Shown one piece after another: positions 44,305 to 53,748 of a stretch of 64,000 bases of DNA (positions within the stretch are counted from its first letter, which is position 1; every line of letters begins with the position of its first letter). The notes under the pieces are model-generated. The model was not told the DNA's origin. It saw nothing but the letters and a program-made list of their open reading frames with translations, and ran no database searches. Source of the DNA: Cephaloticoccus capnophilus (GTDB lineage: Bacteria > Verrucomicrobiota > Verrucomicrobiia > Opitutales > Opitutaceae); NCBI RefSeq assembly GCF_001580045.1, contig NZ_LSZP01000060.1, positions 1 to 64,000 on the forward strand, in the 5' to 3' direction. The translations under genes and the position numbers were made by a program.

Positions 44305-47300
44305 TTACTCCTGATTGGGGCGGCGCGGTTTGTGGCGGCGCCAGAGGAGTAAGCCCAAGCCGGTCGCACCGAGGATTGCCCCGTAGGTGCTCGGTTCGGG
44401 GAAGTAGGTGGCCATTTGTCGGGGGAAGGGTGTGACCTCGTAGTAGTCCTCGTTGTAGTGAGCGATGTAGAGGAAACTGTAGCCTTCGAATTCAACGCGT
44501 TGGTTAGTGTTAGCCAAAATACCGCCGTTAAGGCCGGATGGATCGGTGTACCTGTACTCGTCGTATTTGGAGCGGTGGACGAGGAGGTAGTCTTCGCCCT
44601 CGAACCAGTTGCGAATGGTCAGTTTTGAGCCGACCCCAATGATCAGTTCGTCGATGTAGAGGTAGTTGGCCATGCCGACCTCGCCGCCTCTGAAGTCGAT
44701 TACCCCTTGGCCCTGCACCTCCAGCGTCTTGAGCCGGTGTGTGGTTCCGGCAAAGGCAGTCGTCCCCGGCAGACCAGCAGGCTTGAGCGCAAACTCTAAA
44801 ACGCCCGCGCCATAGTTGCCGCCGCGCAGGACGATATGCCGCTCGCCAGTGAGCTGGTTATTGTATTTCGGCAGACGCAGGACATCCGTTCCCGAGCGGT
44901 CGCCCACGATGATTTTACCAGTCGTGTTAATCCGACCGTTGGCACCGAGATCGAGCTCCAGTCGCCCCCCGTGGACGTAGATATTCCTAAAGCTACTCGT
45001 GCCGTCGCTTGTGAGTCGGAGCGTTTCGGGGCCGGCTTTTACAAAGTCGATACCGCCAGTAATCCGCGCATTAATCTCGGCCGTAGCGCCCCCGCTTCCG
45101 CTACCGTAAACGTGCGCGTAAAGCGTCCCCCCACTGGCAGTTGTCAGCGAGCCTGCGCCCGAGATTTTCCCCGCGGCACCGTTCGCAAAGAGCAGGCCTC
45201 CCGAGTCAACCGTTAGCGTACGGCCTGCGGCGAGGTTGAGCTCTCCCGAACCCATTCGCAGCGAGCGAACCGCGCGGCTCTGGTCGAGCGTCCGGTTCGT
45301 ATTGCCGATGTTGATGTTGCTCGTGGTCGTCCAAGTCGCCCCCGGGGCAGCAGTCACGTAGTCCGCGAGTTGCGTAATGGTGCCGTTGGCATCTTGGCTC
45401 ACCCAATCCGTTCCGTTAACGGTCGCCCACGGGCTCATATTGCCAAAGTCGCCAAAGGCGTTCTGCGCATTGGGAAGTTGTAGCCGGACACCGGTCGGGC
45501 TAAACACCGCCTCGCTTATCAAGTCGAGTGTCGCCCGCTCGTCGTCGTTGCGATCGAAGCCCGCGAACTCCAGAACCATCGCTCCGGTCGCTTCGATCGC
45601 TATCGTATTGCTGCCGCCCTCAAGCTTGAGCGTGCCGAGCGTCTCGGTGTCGCGCGCGCCCGAGCCCGAACCCTTGCGATAGCGAAAGGTGCCGCCGTCG
45701 AGTGTGAGCGTAGAGTTTGCCCCGAGTCGTCCCGCAAGGTCAGTCGTACGATTATCAAGTGTGAGCGTTCCCGACTCGCGGACGAAAATCTGTGTTCCTG
45801 TCAGAACACCGCCAACCAGAATGCCCGGAAGAGCGCCCGCCTCATTCAGAGTCACCGTGGCACCCCGTACGCTAAACGTGTTCAGCGCGTTCGCCGCCCG
45901 CATCGCGAGACGCCCATCGCCCACGATTACAAGCCCCGTGCCACTGACGCTTTGATTGAGCACCGCATCGTAATCGACCGAGTCTAGGCGTCCTCGCGCC
46001 ACGCGGACGGTTTGAGTGCCATTCGTCTCAAGCGCCTTGTCCCAGGTAAGCGTCGCGCTCGACAGCGAGTGCCCAAGGATAAGCTCGCTCCCATCGCTCA
46101 GGAAATGCTCGTCTTCCCAAGAAAGTGAACTCTCAGGATCGGTTCCGATACGAATCGTGGTGGACGACTCCCCCGCAGCAAAGCCGCCGCTGCCGAGCCA
46201 CCGGAACTCCCCGTTTCCCGTGCCAAGGGATACGGTAAACACCTCGTTCGCGCGGTTCTTCATATTCGGCATATAGACGCCGCCCGCGAGTCTGAGGTTG
46301 GTGAAGTTGAGATTGTTGACGTCGCCTTGAAGTGCACCTGCTTCGATACGGGTTCCGCCATCGTAAGACGAAGCGCTACTCGTTAGCCGCAGGAGTCCCT
46401 CCCCAGTTTTGACCAAGCCAAAGCCCTCACCACTCAGCGCCCCCTCCATCTGGGCCACGCCCTCCTGTATCTCAATCACCCGCTGATTCGTGTACCTGCT
46501 ATTAGTGTCCAGCCCCGCGTCAGCAAGCAACGCCTCGTACTCTGCTTGGAACTGAGCATGGTTCCCAAAGTAGATATCGTTTTTCCAGTGGAGGAAGCCC
46601 TCGTAAGTTTCTGAGCCGAGGACAAGACGCCCTCCGTTTTGCATGTTAATAGTATCCTTGTCTGCGAATCTATGTTCCCAGCTCCCCATAAAGCCACCTT
46701 TGTGCCAGTTAACCCTCCCGCCCGCCGTTACGTTATCCACCGATGAACTTATTGGCGGACCGTGTGACACCGTGAGATTCACGGTCTTTTCCGTGGTCCC
46801 GCGTGCGAGAAAACCTCCCCGGGCCCCTATCCATTTCACAGAGCCCGCCGGCAAAGCGCCATTCTCCCACCCCCCATCACTCACTTTCCGTGTGAAGTGC
46901 GTATCGACTCCCAGCCCCAAAACGCCTCCTGACAAAAGGAGTGTCGTCGCGAAGCTTAGCTCCGCATTAAAGCCTCCAGAAAGTGCCCAGTGCGAGTTTT
47001 CGATCCTCAATTCGCCCATCACAATCTGAGTCCCTCCAGTCCCCTTGTTACCTTGGTCGGGGAACTGCACATTATCGGCATAGGTCAAGGTAATCACCCC
47101 TTGCCCGTCTTTCATAAACATACTACTCTCGATATCGATCTTTCCTGTGAGCTTAAGGTTTCCAGATCGTGAGTAAAACCAAGTAGGAAACAGTGCACTA
47201 AACTGTGGGTTGCTGTGTTTAATCGCGGAGCTGATCGTGTTGTCGCCGCTATCGTTGTAAATCGCTCCGGAAAAGCCAGCTGCTTTTCGGTAGTCTGAGC

Positions 47301-48345
47301 CGGAGGGGTTATCAATATTAGTACTCCGGCCCGCGCCTTGGCTAAAGACGTAAATCTCCTTGGGCGCGAGCGTCAGCCCGTTCGGTGCGGTGTCCAGCGT
47401 CGAACGCAGCATTAAAGTCCCATTAGCGGACCTGGGGTTGAGCTCGGTTTCGGTTACGAATTGATTCACAGTCGTGGTAGCGCTTAGTGCCCCACTGTTT
47501 TTGATGACCGCGATCGCATGGCCCACAATATTCAGCGAGCCATTCGTCCATCCTGAGTTATTGGCGTTCAAGATGAGCTGCGTTCTATCTGTATCCACAT
47601 CGATTCGTCCCGTGCCGGTGAGGCCCGAGGCGATATGAGTCATTGAGCCGCCGCGAATTTGGAGCTTATGCGAGCCAATGCCGAAGGTGCTGCCCGTGGC
47701 CAGTGGGTCGTTGATGCCAGTGGGCTGCCCTGAAATGAGGAGCCCCGCTAGGCTCTGATTGCTAATCCGCACGGTGGACGCGGCAGTGCTATGAATCGAA
47801 ATCGTGGGAGCGAAAATTCGCGTTTCGCGCGACCGATACCAATCGGCCACGGCAATGATATGCTCCTGATCGCCCACGTTCGCCCCCAGAGTGAGCCCGC
47901 CATCGCTCGACAGCGTGTAGCCCGGACCTTCTTCATGCCCCTCAAACCAAAGCGACCCAATCGAAGTGCCCCCCGCAATCACGACCTCCTCCCGCGCATC
48001 TAGATCTGCCCCAAAACTTGAGAGCGCACCAAAAAATACCGCCGCGTCATCCGGCGGCACTTGATTGTCCTTGTTCGGGTCTGGGTGCGACCAATTTGCG
48101 CCGTCACCCCAACTTTGTGTCCCTGCCCCTTTGTCCCATACGTAACTATCGGAAGGCGGCACCAGCACAATGACCTGTGCATCAAGCGGCAGGCTCACCG
48201 CTCCAAAGCCGACCAGAAGTCCGAAGACTACCCTAAAATACTTACTTAAGTTATTATTTAAGAGTATCTTATGCCTCGGGTGGGGGCGTAAGATACTCTT
48301 ACTATCTCGGAACTCGGGCGCATGAGGGCAGTCGTTTAAGTACAT
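44305..48345 (-). CDS. giant PEP-CTERM protein with autotransporter-associated beta-strand repeats
   Basis: 1346 residues; start at 48345 backed by AGGAG six bases upstream. About 30 hydrophilic residues precede a hydrophobic signal segment (YFRVVFGLLVGFGAVSLPLDAQ, cleavage near residue 57). The body is Gly/Asn/Thr-rich beta-helix sequence with recurring autotransporter-associated strand repeats, for example LVKTGEGLLRLTSS with YDGGTRIEAGALQG, and FVKAGPETLRLTSDG. The C-terminus is a PEP-CTERM sorting signal: FPEPSTYG, a hydrophobic stretch GAILGATGLGLLLW, then RRHKPRR. It is predicted to be exported, cut by the exosortase (31341) and displayed on the surface. There is no outer-membrane barrel. 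Inverted copies of the large repeat flank it on both sides. Confidence 0.88.
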   Translation of the reverse strand: MYLNDCPHAPEFRDSKSILRPHPRHKILLNNNLSKYFRVVFGLLVGFGAVSLPLDAQVIVLVPPSDSYVWDKGAGTQSWGDGANWSHPDPNKDNQVPPDDAAVFFGALSSFGADLDAREEVVIAGGTSIGSLWFEGHEEGPGYTLSSDGGLTLGANVGDQEHIIAVADWYRSRETRIFAPTISIHSTAASTVRISNQSLAGLLISGQPTGINDPLATGSTFGIGSHKLQIRGGSMTHIASGLTGTGRIDVDTDRTQLILNANNSGWTNGSLNIVGHAIAVIKNSGALSATTTVNQFVTETELNPRSANGTLMLRSTLDTAPNGLTLAPKEIYVFSQGAGRSTNIDNPSGSDYRKAAGFSGAIYNDSGDNTISSAIKHSNPQFSALFPTWFYSRSGNLKLTGKIDIESSMFMKDGQGVITLTYADNVQFPDQGNKGTGGTQIVMGELRIENSHWALSGGFNAELSFATTLLLSGGVLGLGVDTHFTRKVSDGGWENGALPAGSVKWIGARGGFLARGTTEKTVNLTVSHGPPISSSVDNVTAGGRVNWHKGGFMGSWEHRFADKDTINMQNGGRLVLGSETYEGFLHWKNDIYFGNHAQFQAEYEALLADAGLDTNSRYTNQRVIEIQEGVAQMEGALSGEGFGLVKTGEGLLRLTSSASSYDGGTRIEAGALQGDVNNLNFTNLRLAGGVYMPNMKNRANEVFTVSLGTGNGEFRWLGSGGFAAGESSTTIRIGTDPESSLSWEDEHFLSDGSELILGHSLSSATLTWDKALETNGTQTVRVARGRLDSVDYDAVLNQSVSGTGLVIVGDGRLAMRAANALNTFSVRGATVTLNEAGALPGILVGGVLTGTQIFVRESGTLTLDNRTTDLAGRLGANSTLTLDGGTFRYRKGSGSGARDTETLGTLKLEGGSNTIAIEATGAMVLEFAGFDRNDDERATLDLISEAVFSPTGVRLQLPNAQNAFGDFGNMSPWATVNGTDWVSQDANGTITQLADYVTAAPGATWTTTSNINIGNTNRTLDQSRAVRSLRMGSGELNLAAGRTLTVDSGGLLFANGAAGKISGAGSLTTASGGTLYAHVYGSGSGGATAEINARITGGIDFVKAGPETLRLTSDGTSSFRNIYVHGGRLELDLGANGRINTTGKIIVGDRSGTDVLRLPKYNNQLTGERHIVLRGGNYGAGVLEFALKPAGLPGTTAFAGTTHRLKTLEVQGQGVIDFRGGEVGMANYLYIDELIIGVGSKLTIRNWFEGEDYLLVHRSKYDEYRYTDPSGLNGGILANTNQRVEFEGYSFLYIAHYNEDYYEVTPFPRQMATYFPEPSTYGAILGATGLGLLLWRRHKPRRPNQE
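48259..48301 (-). promoter_or_regulatory. 13-bp inverted repeat in the 5' coding leader of the PEP-CTERM gene
   Basis: TAAGAGTATCTTA (48259-48271) and TAAGATACTCTTA (48289-48301) are exact complements across 17 bases. The stem covers codons 15-29, between the start and the signal segment. It may act as an mRNA hairpin controlling translation, or as a binding site. Confidence 0.6.
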
Positions 48346-48361
48346 TTCTCCTAGGGTTATT

Positions 48362-48431
48362 TACGTAACCCGACCCGCGAACCTCTCACTACAATCAAAA
48401 AGTACGTAGAGAATACGTATAACTACGTATT
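48362..48431 (-). promoter_or_regulatory. cluster of four TACGTA sites upstream of the PEP-CTERM gene
   Basis: TACGTA occurs at about 48362, 48403, 48414 and 48424. The last three are 11 and 10 bp apart, one helical turn each, and the first is about four turns away. The last two form AATACGTA-TAAC-TACGTATT (48412-48431), a perfect 8-bp inverted repeat. This is AT-rich promoter DNA 17-90 bp before the start codon. Confidence 0.55.
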
Positions 48432-48518
48432 TAAATCGCCTTTTAGCGCAGTTTTTTTAGCCAAGCGCGCCCGCCATTAGAATTTCGGCGTAAAAAATGC
48501 GTAATTCCACACGGAATG

Positions 48519-48879
48519 CCCTAGGGGCTGTTCCCGTTTCAAACGCGAGCCGCGCTACTGCGTTTTTTCCACTACGCGTGGAGCGGCAGGCTGTGCCTGC
48601 ACCCATTTACAGAGCCGCTTGGTTGCTGTGCATTCGCACAGCAGCCAAGCGGCTCTGTGAAAAGGAACCCAAACTTCAGGACGTGGATTTATCCGTGATT
48701 TTCCCCACTTCGCCCAAACGGGTTATCACTCTACTCTCCCTTTTACTTCTCGCCCTGTCGCAACGCGACAGGGGGGGAATGCTTTCAAATTTGGGATTTC
48801 GCTTTCGCGCGATAGCGCGAGCCGAAATCCCAAATTGAACGGGTGCAGCGACACGCTGCCGCCCCACGCGCAGTGGAAG
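48519..48879. mobile_element. MITE-like repeat element, full copy C (core inverted)
   Basis: It begins with a block (48519-48562) shared with 61999-62041 and 14175-14212. The left terminal repeat with GCAGGC-TGT-GCCTGC (about 48585-48600) follows. Next are hairpin 3 (48609-48658; inner GCTGTGC-ATTC-GCACAGC), the linker in reverse (48665-48742), hairpin 2 (CCCTGTCGC-AAC-GCGACAGGG, 48753-48773) and hairpin 1 (AATTTGGGATTTC/GAAATCCCAAATT, about 48787-48836). The right terminal repeat with GCAGCG-ACA-CGCTGC ends near 48879, eight bases before the ClC gene stop. Relative to copy B the core is reversed. The stems differ by paired changes while the loops match. Confidence 0.75.
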
Positions 48880-48887
48880 CTCTGCCC

Positions 48888-50675
48888 TTACGCTGTTGCG
48901 GCACGCTCGCCGCTTTTCCCCTGTTCGACGATGGCCAGCATCAGGTCGTTTTTGGAAATGCTGCCGAGTAGGATACCGCTCGCATTGACCACTGGCAGCC
49001 GCTGGACCTCGCTGCCGATGAACTTCCCTAAGGCCTCGCTCAGCGATTGCTCGGGCCGCACAGTTGGGAAGTCTTCGCGCAAGATATCGCCTGCCAGCAC
49101 GAGGTCGACCAGCGTGGGCTCGCTTAGGTAAGGCTTGATGTCGTGTAGCGAGACTGCGCCTATCCAGCGGCGCGTCACCTCGTCGGCCACATACACATTA
49201 TTAATCCGCACGCTGAGGAAGAGTTTCGCCAACTGGGCAAAGTGTGCGCGCGGGCTCACCGTAGGAGGATCCACCTTGATGAGGTCGCGCACCACTCGGC
49301 TTTCCAGCACATGCGAGGTACTCTCCGCCTCCTTACGCCGCAGGACCTCGCCATACAGCGAGTGCGAGTCGATTCCCCGCGCCATGAAGTAGGCCACGAC
49401 ACTGCACAGCATCAGCGGCAAGATGATGTTGTAGCTCAACGTCATCTCAAAGAGCAGGATGACGGCCATCAACGGCGCGCGGCTCGCCGCCGAGAGGAAC
49501 GCGCCCATCCCCACTAGCGCAAACGCCGAAGGGTCGATCGCTGCCTGCGGCCAAAGCCCGTTGACCGCCGTGCCAAAAAGATAGCCCCCGGCCGCGCCCA
49601 TGAACAGCGTCGGCGTAAACACGCCACCTTGCGCGCCCGACCCCACCGAAGAGGCGGTAGCCAGCCATTTGCAGATGAGGATGCCAATCAAGGCCACCCA
49701 CGCGATCCGCCCATTTAAAATATCGACGACTACCGTGTATCCATTTCCCGCAACCTCGGGCACGCTAATCGCAATCGCTCCCACAACCAGCCCCCCGAGC
49801 GTCAACCGTGCCACGAGCGGCAAGCGTGTCTCGACAAACAGGGACTCCGCCCGCCGCAGCGATTTTAGGAAAAACGGGGCGACTGCTCCCGCCAGAAGCC
49901 CCAGCACCAAGTAGGGCCCCATCTCTAGGGGCGAGTGCAGCTCGAAGCGCGGCACTTCGTAAATCGCGCCGGAGCTCCCCAACACCTGCATCGTCAAGGT
50001 CGCCGCGACGGCGGCAGCGATAAGTGCCCCCAAGCTCTCCATCGCAATCGTCCCAAGCAAAATCTCTGCCACGAAAAACGAGCCGCCAATTGGCGCGTGA
50101 TACGCCGAGGCGATTCCCGCCGCAGCCCCGCAGGCCACTAGCAAGCGCAACTGCTGCGGCGAAAACCTCCGCCAACGCCCGACCAACGACGCGAGCACCG
50201 CCGCGAGCTGCACCATCGACCCCTCGCGCCCCACCGAGCCGCCCGAGCCGATAGTAAACAGTGAGGCCGCGATTTTGACCAAGCTAGTCCGCAGCGGCAG
50301 CCGCCCATCGCCGATGACGATTGCCTCCATGTAGTCGGTCGCGCTCTGCCCTTTCAAAAACCGCGCGCCGAGCAGCAGCACCATCCCCGCCAAAAACCCG
50401 CCAGTCGCCGGCACCAGCAGCCGCGCCCACCACGGCAAAACGCGCATCGACTCGACCACGCCCGCCGTCGAATTCGTCAACACTTGGTGAATCCCCTCCG
50501 CGCAAGCCGAGAAGAACAAGGCGGCCAGCGCACCGAGTAGCCCCGCCAAGGCCGCCCACAGCAGCGTCACCTGCCACTCGGTCGGGTGCAGCTTCTCCGC
50601 CAGCCACACCCGCCAACGCATCAAACGCAGTAAGCGCTGCATGAATTGTTTGGCCGGGTCAGTGACTGCCTTCAT
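48888..50675 (-). CDS. ClC family chloride channel/transporter with CBS pair
   Basis: 595 residues from ATG 50675 (MKAVTDPAKQF), 38 bp after the upstream SNF2 stop; the longer ORF would overlap that gene. About ten membrane helices. The ion-path motif GSGGSVGREGSMVQ (gating Glu of GREG) is followed by HAPIGGSFFVAEILLG and GGVFTPTLFMG. The C-terminal 130 residues form two CBS domains (VDPPTVSPRAHFAQLAKLF and DFPTVRPEQSLSEALGKFI) that probably sense adenine nucleotides. Channel or Cl-/H+ antiporter function cannot be told apart here. The first codons (AVTD) are encoded by a degenerate AGT-centre micro-repeat. Confidence 0.9.
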   Translation of the reverse strand: MKAVTDPAKQFMQRLLRLMRWRVWLAEKLHPTEWQVTLLWAALAGLLGALAALFFSACAEGIHQVLTNSTAGVVESMRVLPWWARLLVPATGGFLAGMVLLLGARFLKGQSATDYMEAIVIGDGRLPLRTSLVKIAASLFTIGSGGSVGREGSMVQLAAVLASLVGRWRRFSPQQLRLLVACGAAAGIASAYHAPIGGSFFVAEILLGTIAMESLGALIAAAVAATLTMQVLGSSGAIYEVPRFELHSPLEMGPYLVLGLLAGAVAPFFLKSLRRAESLFVETRLPLVARLTLGGLVVGAIAISVPEVAGNGYTVVVDILNGRIAWVALIGILICKWLATASSVGSGAQGGVFTPTLFMGAAGGYLFGTAVNGLWPQAAIDPSAFALVGMGAFLSAASRAPLMAVILLFEMTLSYNIILPLMLCSVVAYFMARGIDSHSLYGEVLRRKEAESTSHVLESRVVRDLIKVDPPTVSPRAHFAQLAKLFLSVRINNVYVADEVTRRWIGAVSLHDIKPYLSEPTLVDLVLAGDILREDFPTVRPEQSLSEALGKFIGSEVQRLPVVNASGILLGSISKNDLMLAIVEQGKSGERAATA

Positions 50676-50712
50676 CGCGGGGGACAAGCTCGGACTCTTC
50701 GGCACAGCCAAA

Positions 50713-53691
50713 TCAAAAGTCGAACTCCGATTGCTGCGCAGTCTCACGCCGCGGCAGCTCGAGCGCAGAGTCAACGGGCTTCGCGCTGGATGGTAGCGAA
50801 GGCGCGTCTGAAACACTAGGAAGCGTCGCCGCCAAGGCCGCGAGGTCGAGCCGTGGTGCCGCTCGTGGCAGCTCCAAGAACTCGGCCGGCTCAAGTTCGG
50901 GAGTACCTGACGCTCCTCCAATGAGAGGCCCGCTCGAGGAAAGCGTCTGCGCCCCCTCGCCCAGCTCCACCAAGCTTCGCAGCGAGGCAAAGTGCGCGCC
51001 AAGGTCGATATCCCCGCCGCCGCCGCCCGGGCCGCCGAGCAGTTTATCAAACAGTTCTCGTTTCTCCGCCTTCAGGGCTTGGATCCGCTCCTCAATCGTC
51101 CCCGCCGTGACCATTCGATAAACAAAAACGGTATTCGTCTGCCCAATACGGTGTACCCGATCAATCGCCTGCGCCTCGACCGCCGGGTTCCACCACGGGT
51201 CGAGCAAGAACACATAATCCGCCGCGTGCAGCGTAATCCCCGTGCCCGCTGCCTTGAGCGAGACCAACATCGCCGCCGCGCCAATGGCGGTCTGAAACTC
51301 CTGCACTGGCCGCTGCCGATCGAGCGTCGCGCCCGTCAGCTCGAAGCGAGGCAAGAGCGGATAGTGCACATCCAGAGCCGCCTTCACGCGGTCGAGCAGT
51401 TTCACGAACTGCGAGAAGATGACGACCTTGTGCCCGTTATCGATGACCTCGGCGAGCTTCTCCACAAGCAAGGTGAGCTTCCCCGAATCGCTCAGCGGTG
51501 CCTCGCGCCAGGGCAGCAAATCCGGGTCGCAACACGTCTGCCGCAGCCGCGTGAGCAGCGCGAGAAAGCCAAACGACTTTTCGCGCAAGGCCGCCGCCAT
51601 GTCTTCGCCCAGCCGCTCCAAGCCCTCCGCACAAGTCCGCGCGTACTCCGCTTTTTGCACGTCACTGAGCGGGCACAGCAGCTCAATCTCGACCTTCTGC
51701 GGAAGCTCCTTGGCGACTTCGCGCTTCGTCCGCCGCAAGATAAACGGCGCGAGCTGCGCGCGTAGCCGCTCGGTCGTGCCCACGCGGTCGGCAGCCAGCG
51801 CGGCCTCAAAGCCCGCTCGCGTGCCAAGTAGCCCGGGCAGCAAAAACCGAAACAAGCTCCATAGGTCGAGTTGACGGTTTTCGAGCGGCGTACCCGTCAA
51901 TACGATCCGCCGCCGCGCGCGGATTTCCCAGCAGCTCTGCGTAATCTTCGCATCTGGGTTTTTGATAAATTGGCCCTCGTCGAGCACCGCATAGCCAAAG
52001 TCCGCTGCGGCCAATTGATCGCGGTGTTTGCGAAGCTGCGTGTAGCTCGCAATCCACACCAAGTCGCCGCGCCGGTCGTTCGCAAAATCGTGTCCCGCAT
52101 TGAGCACTGCGGTGCGCAACTCGGGGGCAAAACGCGCAATCTCCTCCACCCACACCGGCACCACACTCGCCGGACAAACCACGAGCGAGGGAAGCGGCTT
52201 CGGCGCCCACTCAGCCTCGCAGCCGCCCGCTGCGATCACGCTTCCGCTTTGCACGGCGGGCGCTGCATCTGGTCTAACCGGATGCTTCGCTAAAAGCGTG
52301 ATGACCTGGAGCGTTTTCCCTAAACCCATCTCGTCGGCCAAAAGCCCGTGACAGCCCACCTCGCCCAAGTGCGCCATCCACTCCACACCGCGCCGCTGGT
52401 AAGGCCGCAAAATCTCCGGCAAATCCGCGCTCGGCGGCGGCACTGCCAACACCTGCTGCCGCCACGCCTCGACCTCCGGTGTCAAGGTCACCCGCAGGCC
52501 CGAATCGTTAAAAAGCGAGAAGGCCAAGTACGGCGGAAGCGAGCTCGTCTGCTGAGCCGGAGATCGGACTTCAGCCCCATCCCCTTTTTCCTCTGGGCGG
52601 TGAAGCCCTGTCTGCGACGGCAGCTCCGGGCCGAGCAAAAGGGACTGCGTCCCCTGTGAGTGTCCGCTCCACAGCTGATATGAGGCGAGCTTCTCGGGCT
52701 CGATTCGCACAATCCCTAAATCGGGCAAAATCACCGGCTGCCCATCGCTCTTGAGCAAGGCCCGTACCTCGCTCGGCGAAAGCAGCTTCTCGCCCGCACG
52801 GAAAATCCAACGCAGGTTGATCCCTTCCGTAAGCTCCGCGGCCGCCGCCGCGCGTCGCGCGGAAGCCGCAAAGGCTTTGGCGACCACTCCCTCAATATCG
52901 ATCGAGCGCGTGCCCTCCATCAGGTGCCCAGCCCGCTCGTCGAGCTCGATACGGAAAATCTTTTCCCAAGCGAGCAAGGTCGTTTTCAAAAACTGCGGAA
53001 TCTCGACGAGCGATTCCATCAAGTAGACCCCACTCTGCTGGTCGTAGTGCAAGTGTGCCTTCCGCGCGTAAGCGGCCAGCCCGATTAGCTTCGCCCGCTC
53101 CGCACTACTCACATGCGCGCTGGCGCTGCCCTCCGCCTGCGCATGCGCCGCAGCCCCAAGGGCCGGACTGCGCCGCCCCGCCTCATCGACCCAAAATGCG
53201 CGAAAACTTAAGCCCGCTGACTTCACCTTAAACACGAGCAGCAAGTCGCGATCGGGACGCGCGCCGCCACTCTCATGGGTCGGCTTTTTCGCGACTTCGC
53301 GCGGGGCCTCTTCCTCTGCCTCGCCACCCTCGATCGCGGTTGCCGGGATTTCGTCAGCGACGAGCTCCTCGATCTCATAAAACCCCGCTACGGCCAGCGC
53401 ACGCGCCTCCTCCAAATTAGTCGTCGAAGAGCGCACATTGAGCCGCTCGCGGCCCTCCTCCGTCGCCTCCCACTCAATGAGCGCGTATTCGTCGCGCTTA
53501 TCGACACGGCGGTGGATGATCGCCTCGCCCTCTGTCAACTCCAGCTCCCGCACCTGCCCTTCGCGATAAAATCGCCGCCCTTGTTCTAATTGGCTGTCCT
53601 TAAAGCGCTTCGACCAGTCTTCACTCAATTTTTGGAACCAAAACTCGAGCGATCTTGGGGAGTAAATGCGCTTTGTGGCATGCGGTTGCAT
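50713..53691 (-). CDS. SNF2-family DEAD/DEAH helicase
   Basis: 992 residues. An N-terminal region of about 400 residues (GRRFYREGQVRELELTEGE is SWIM-like without zinc Cys) precedes the SNF2 core: LLADEMGLGKTLQVI, VVCPASVVPVWVEEI, LDEGQFIKNPDAKI, LTGTPLENRQLDLWS, LLPGLLGTR, VIFSQFVKLLD, LVSLKAAGTGITLHAAD and RVHRIGQTNTVFVYR. It is an ATP-driven dsDNA translocase of the bacterial HepA/RapA-like or SNF2_N group; its target is unknown. About 40 residues (QGTQSLLLGPELPSQ, then TGLHRPEEKGDG) before LPPYLAF look inserted, and their DNA has two TGC-centre palindromes. It lies 57 bp after waaA. Confidence 0.88.
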   Translation of the reverse strand: MQPHATKRIYSPRSLEFWFQKLSEDWSKRFKDSQLEQGRRFYREGQVRELELTEGEAIIHRRVDKRDEYALIEWEATEEGRERLNVRSSTTNLEEARALAVAGFYEIEELVADEIPATAIEGGEAEEEAPREVAKKPTHESGGARPDRDLLLVFKVKSAGLSFRAFWVDEAGRRSPALGAAAHAQAEGSASAHVSSAERAKLIGLAAYARKAHLHYDQQSGVYLMESLVEIPQFLKTTLLAWEKIFRIELDERAGHLMEGTRSIDIEGVVAKAFAASARRAAAAAELTEGINLRWIFRAGEKLLSPSEVRALLKSDGQPVILPDLGIVRIEPEKLASYQLWSGHSQGTQSLLLGPELPSQTGLHRPEEKGDGAEVRSPAQQTSSLPPYLAFSLFNDSGLRVTLTPEVEAWRQQVLAVPPPSADLPEILRPYQRRGVEWMAHLGEVGCHGLLADEMGLGKTLQVITLLAKHPVRPDAAPAVQSGSVIAAGGCEAEWAPKPLPSLVVCPASVVPVWVEEIARFAPELRTAVLNAGHDFANDRRGDLVWIASYTQLRKHRDQLAAADFGYAVLDEGQFIKNPDAKITQSCWEIRARRRIVLTGTPLENRQLDLWSLFRFLLPGLLGTRAGFEAALAADRVGTTERLRAQLAPFILRRTKREVAKELPQKVEIELLCPLSDVQKAEYARTCAEGLERLGEDMAAALREKSFGFLALLTRLRQTCCDPDLLPWREAPLSDSGKLTLLVEKLAEVIDNGHKVVIFSQFVKLLDRVKAALDVHYPLLPRFELTGATLDRQRPVQEFQTAIGAAAMLVSLKAAGTGITLHAADYVFLLDPWWNPAVEAQAIDRVHRIGQTNTVFVYRMVTAGTIEERIQALKAEKRELFDKLLGGPGGGGGDIDLGAHFASLRSLVELGEGAQTLSSSGPLIGGASGTPELEPAEFLELPRAAPRLDLAALAATLPSVSDAPSLPSSAKPVDSALELPRRETAQQSEFDF
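52608..52653. repeat. two micro-palindromes inside the SNF2 gene
   Basis: CTGTC-TGC-GACGG (52608-52620, one G-T pair) and GGGAC-TGC-GTCCC (52641-52653, perfect) lie 20 bp apart, in the segment encoding a low-complexity insertion. Confidence 0.65.
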
Positions 53692-53748
53692 CCGAAAAAA
53701 AGGGCGACCGTAGAACCACCCCTACCCCCTGCAATCATGAATTGTGGC

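Noticed and set aside
43941-48879. Classical composite transposon around the PEP-CTERM gene
   Set aside because: The flanking repeats carry no transposase ORF and the enclosed DNA has only the PEP-CTERM gene, so mobility is unproven; kept as a repeat finding only.
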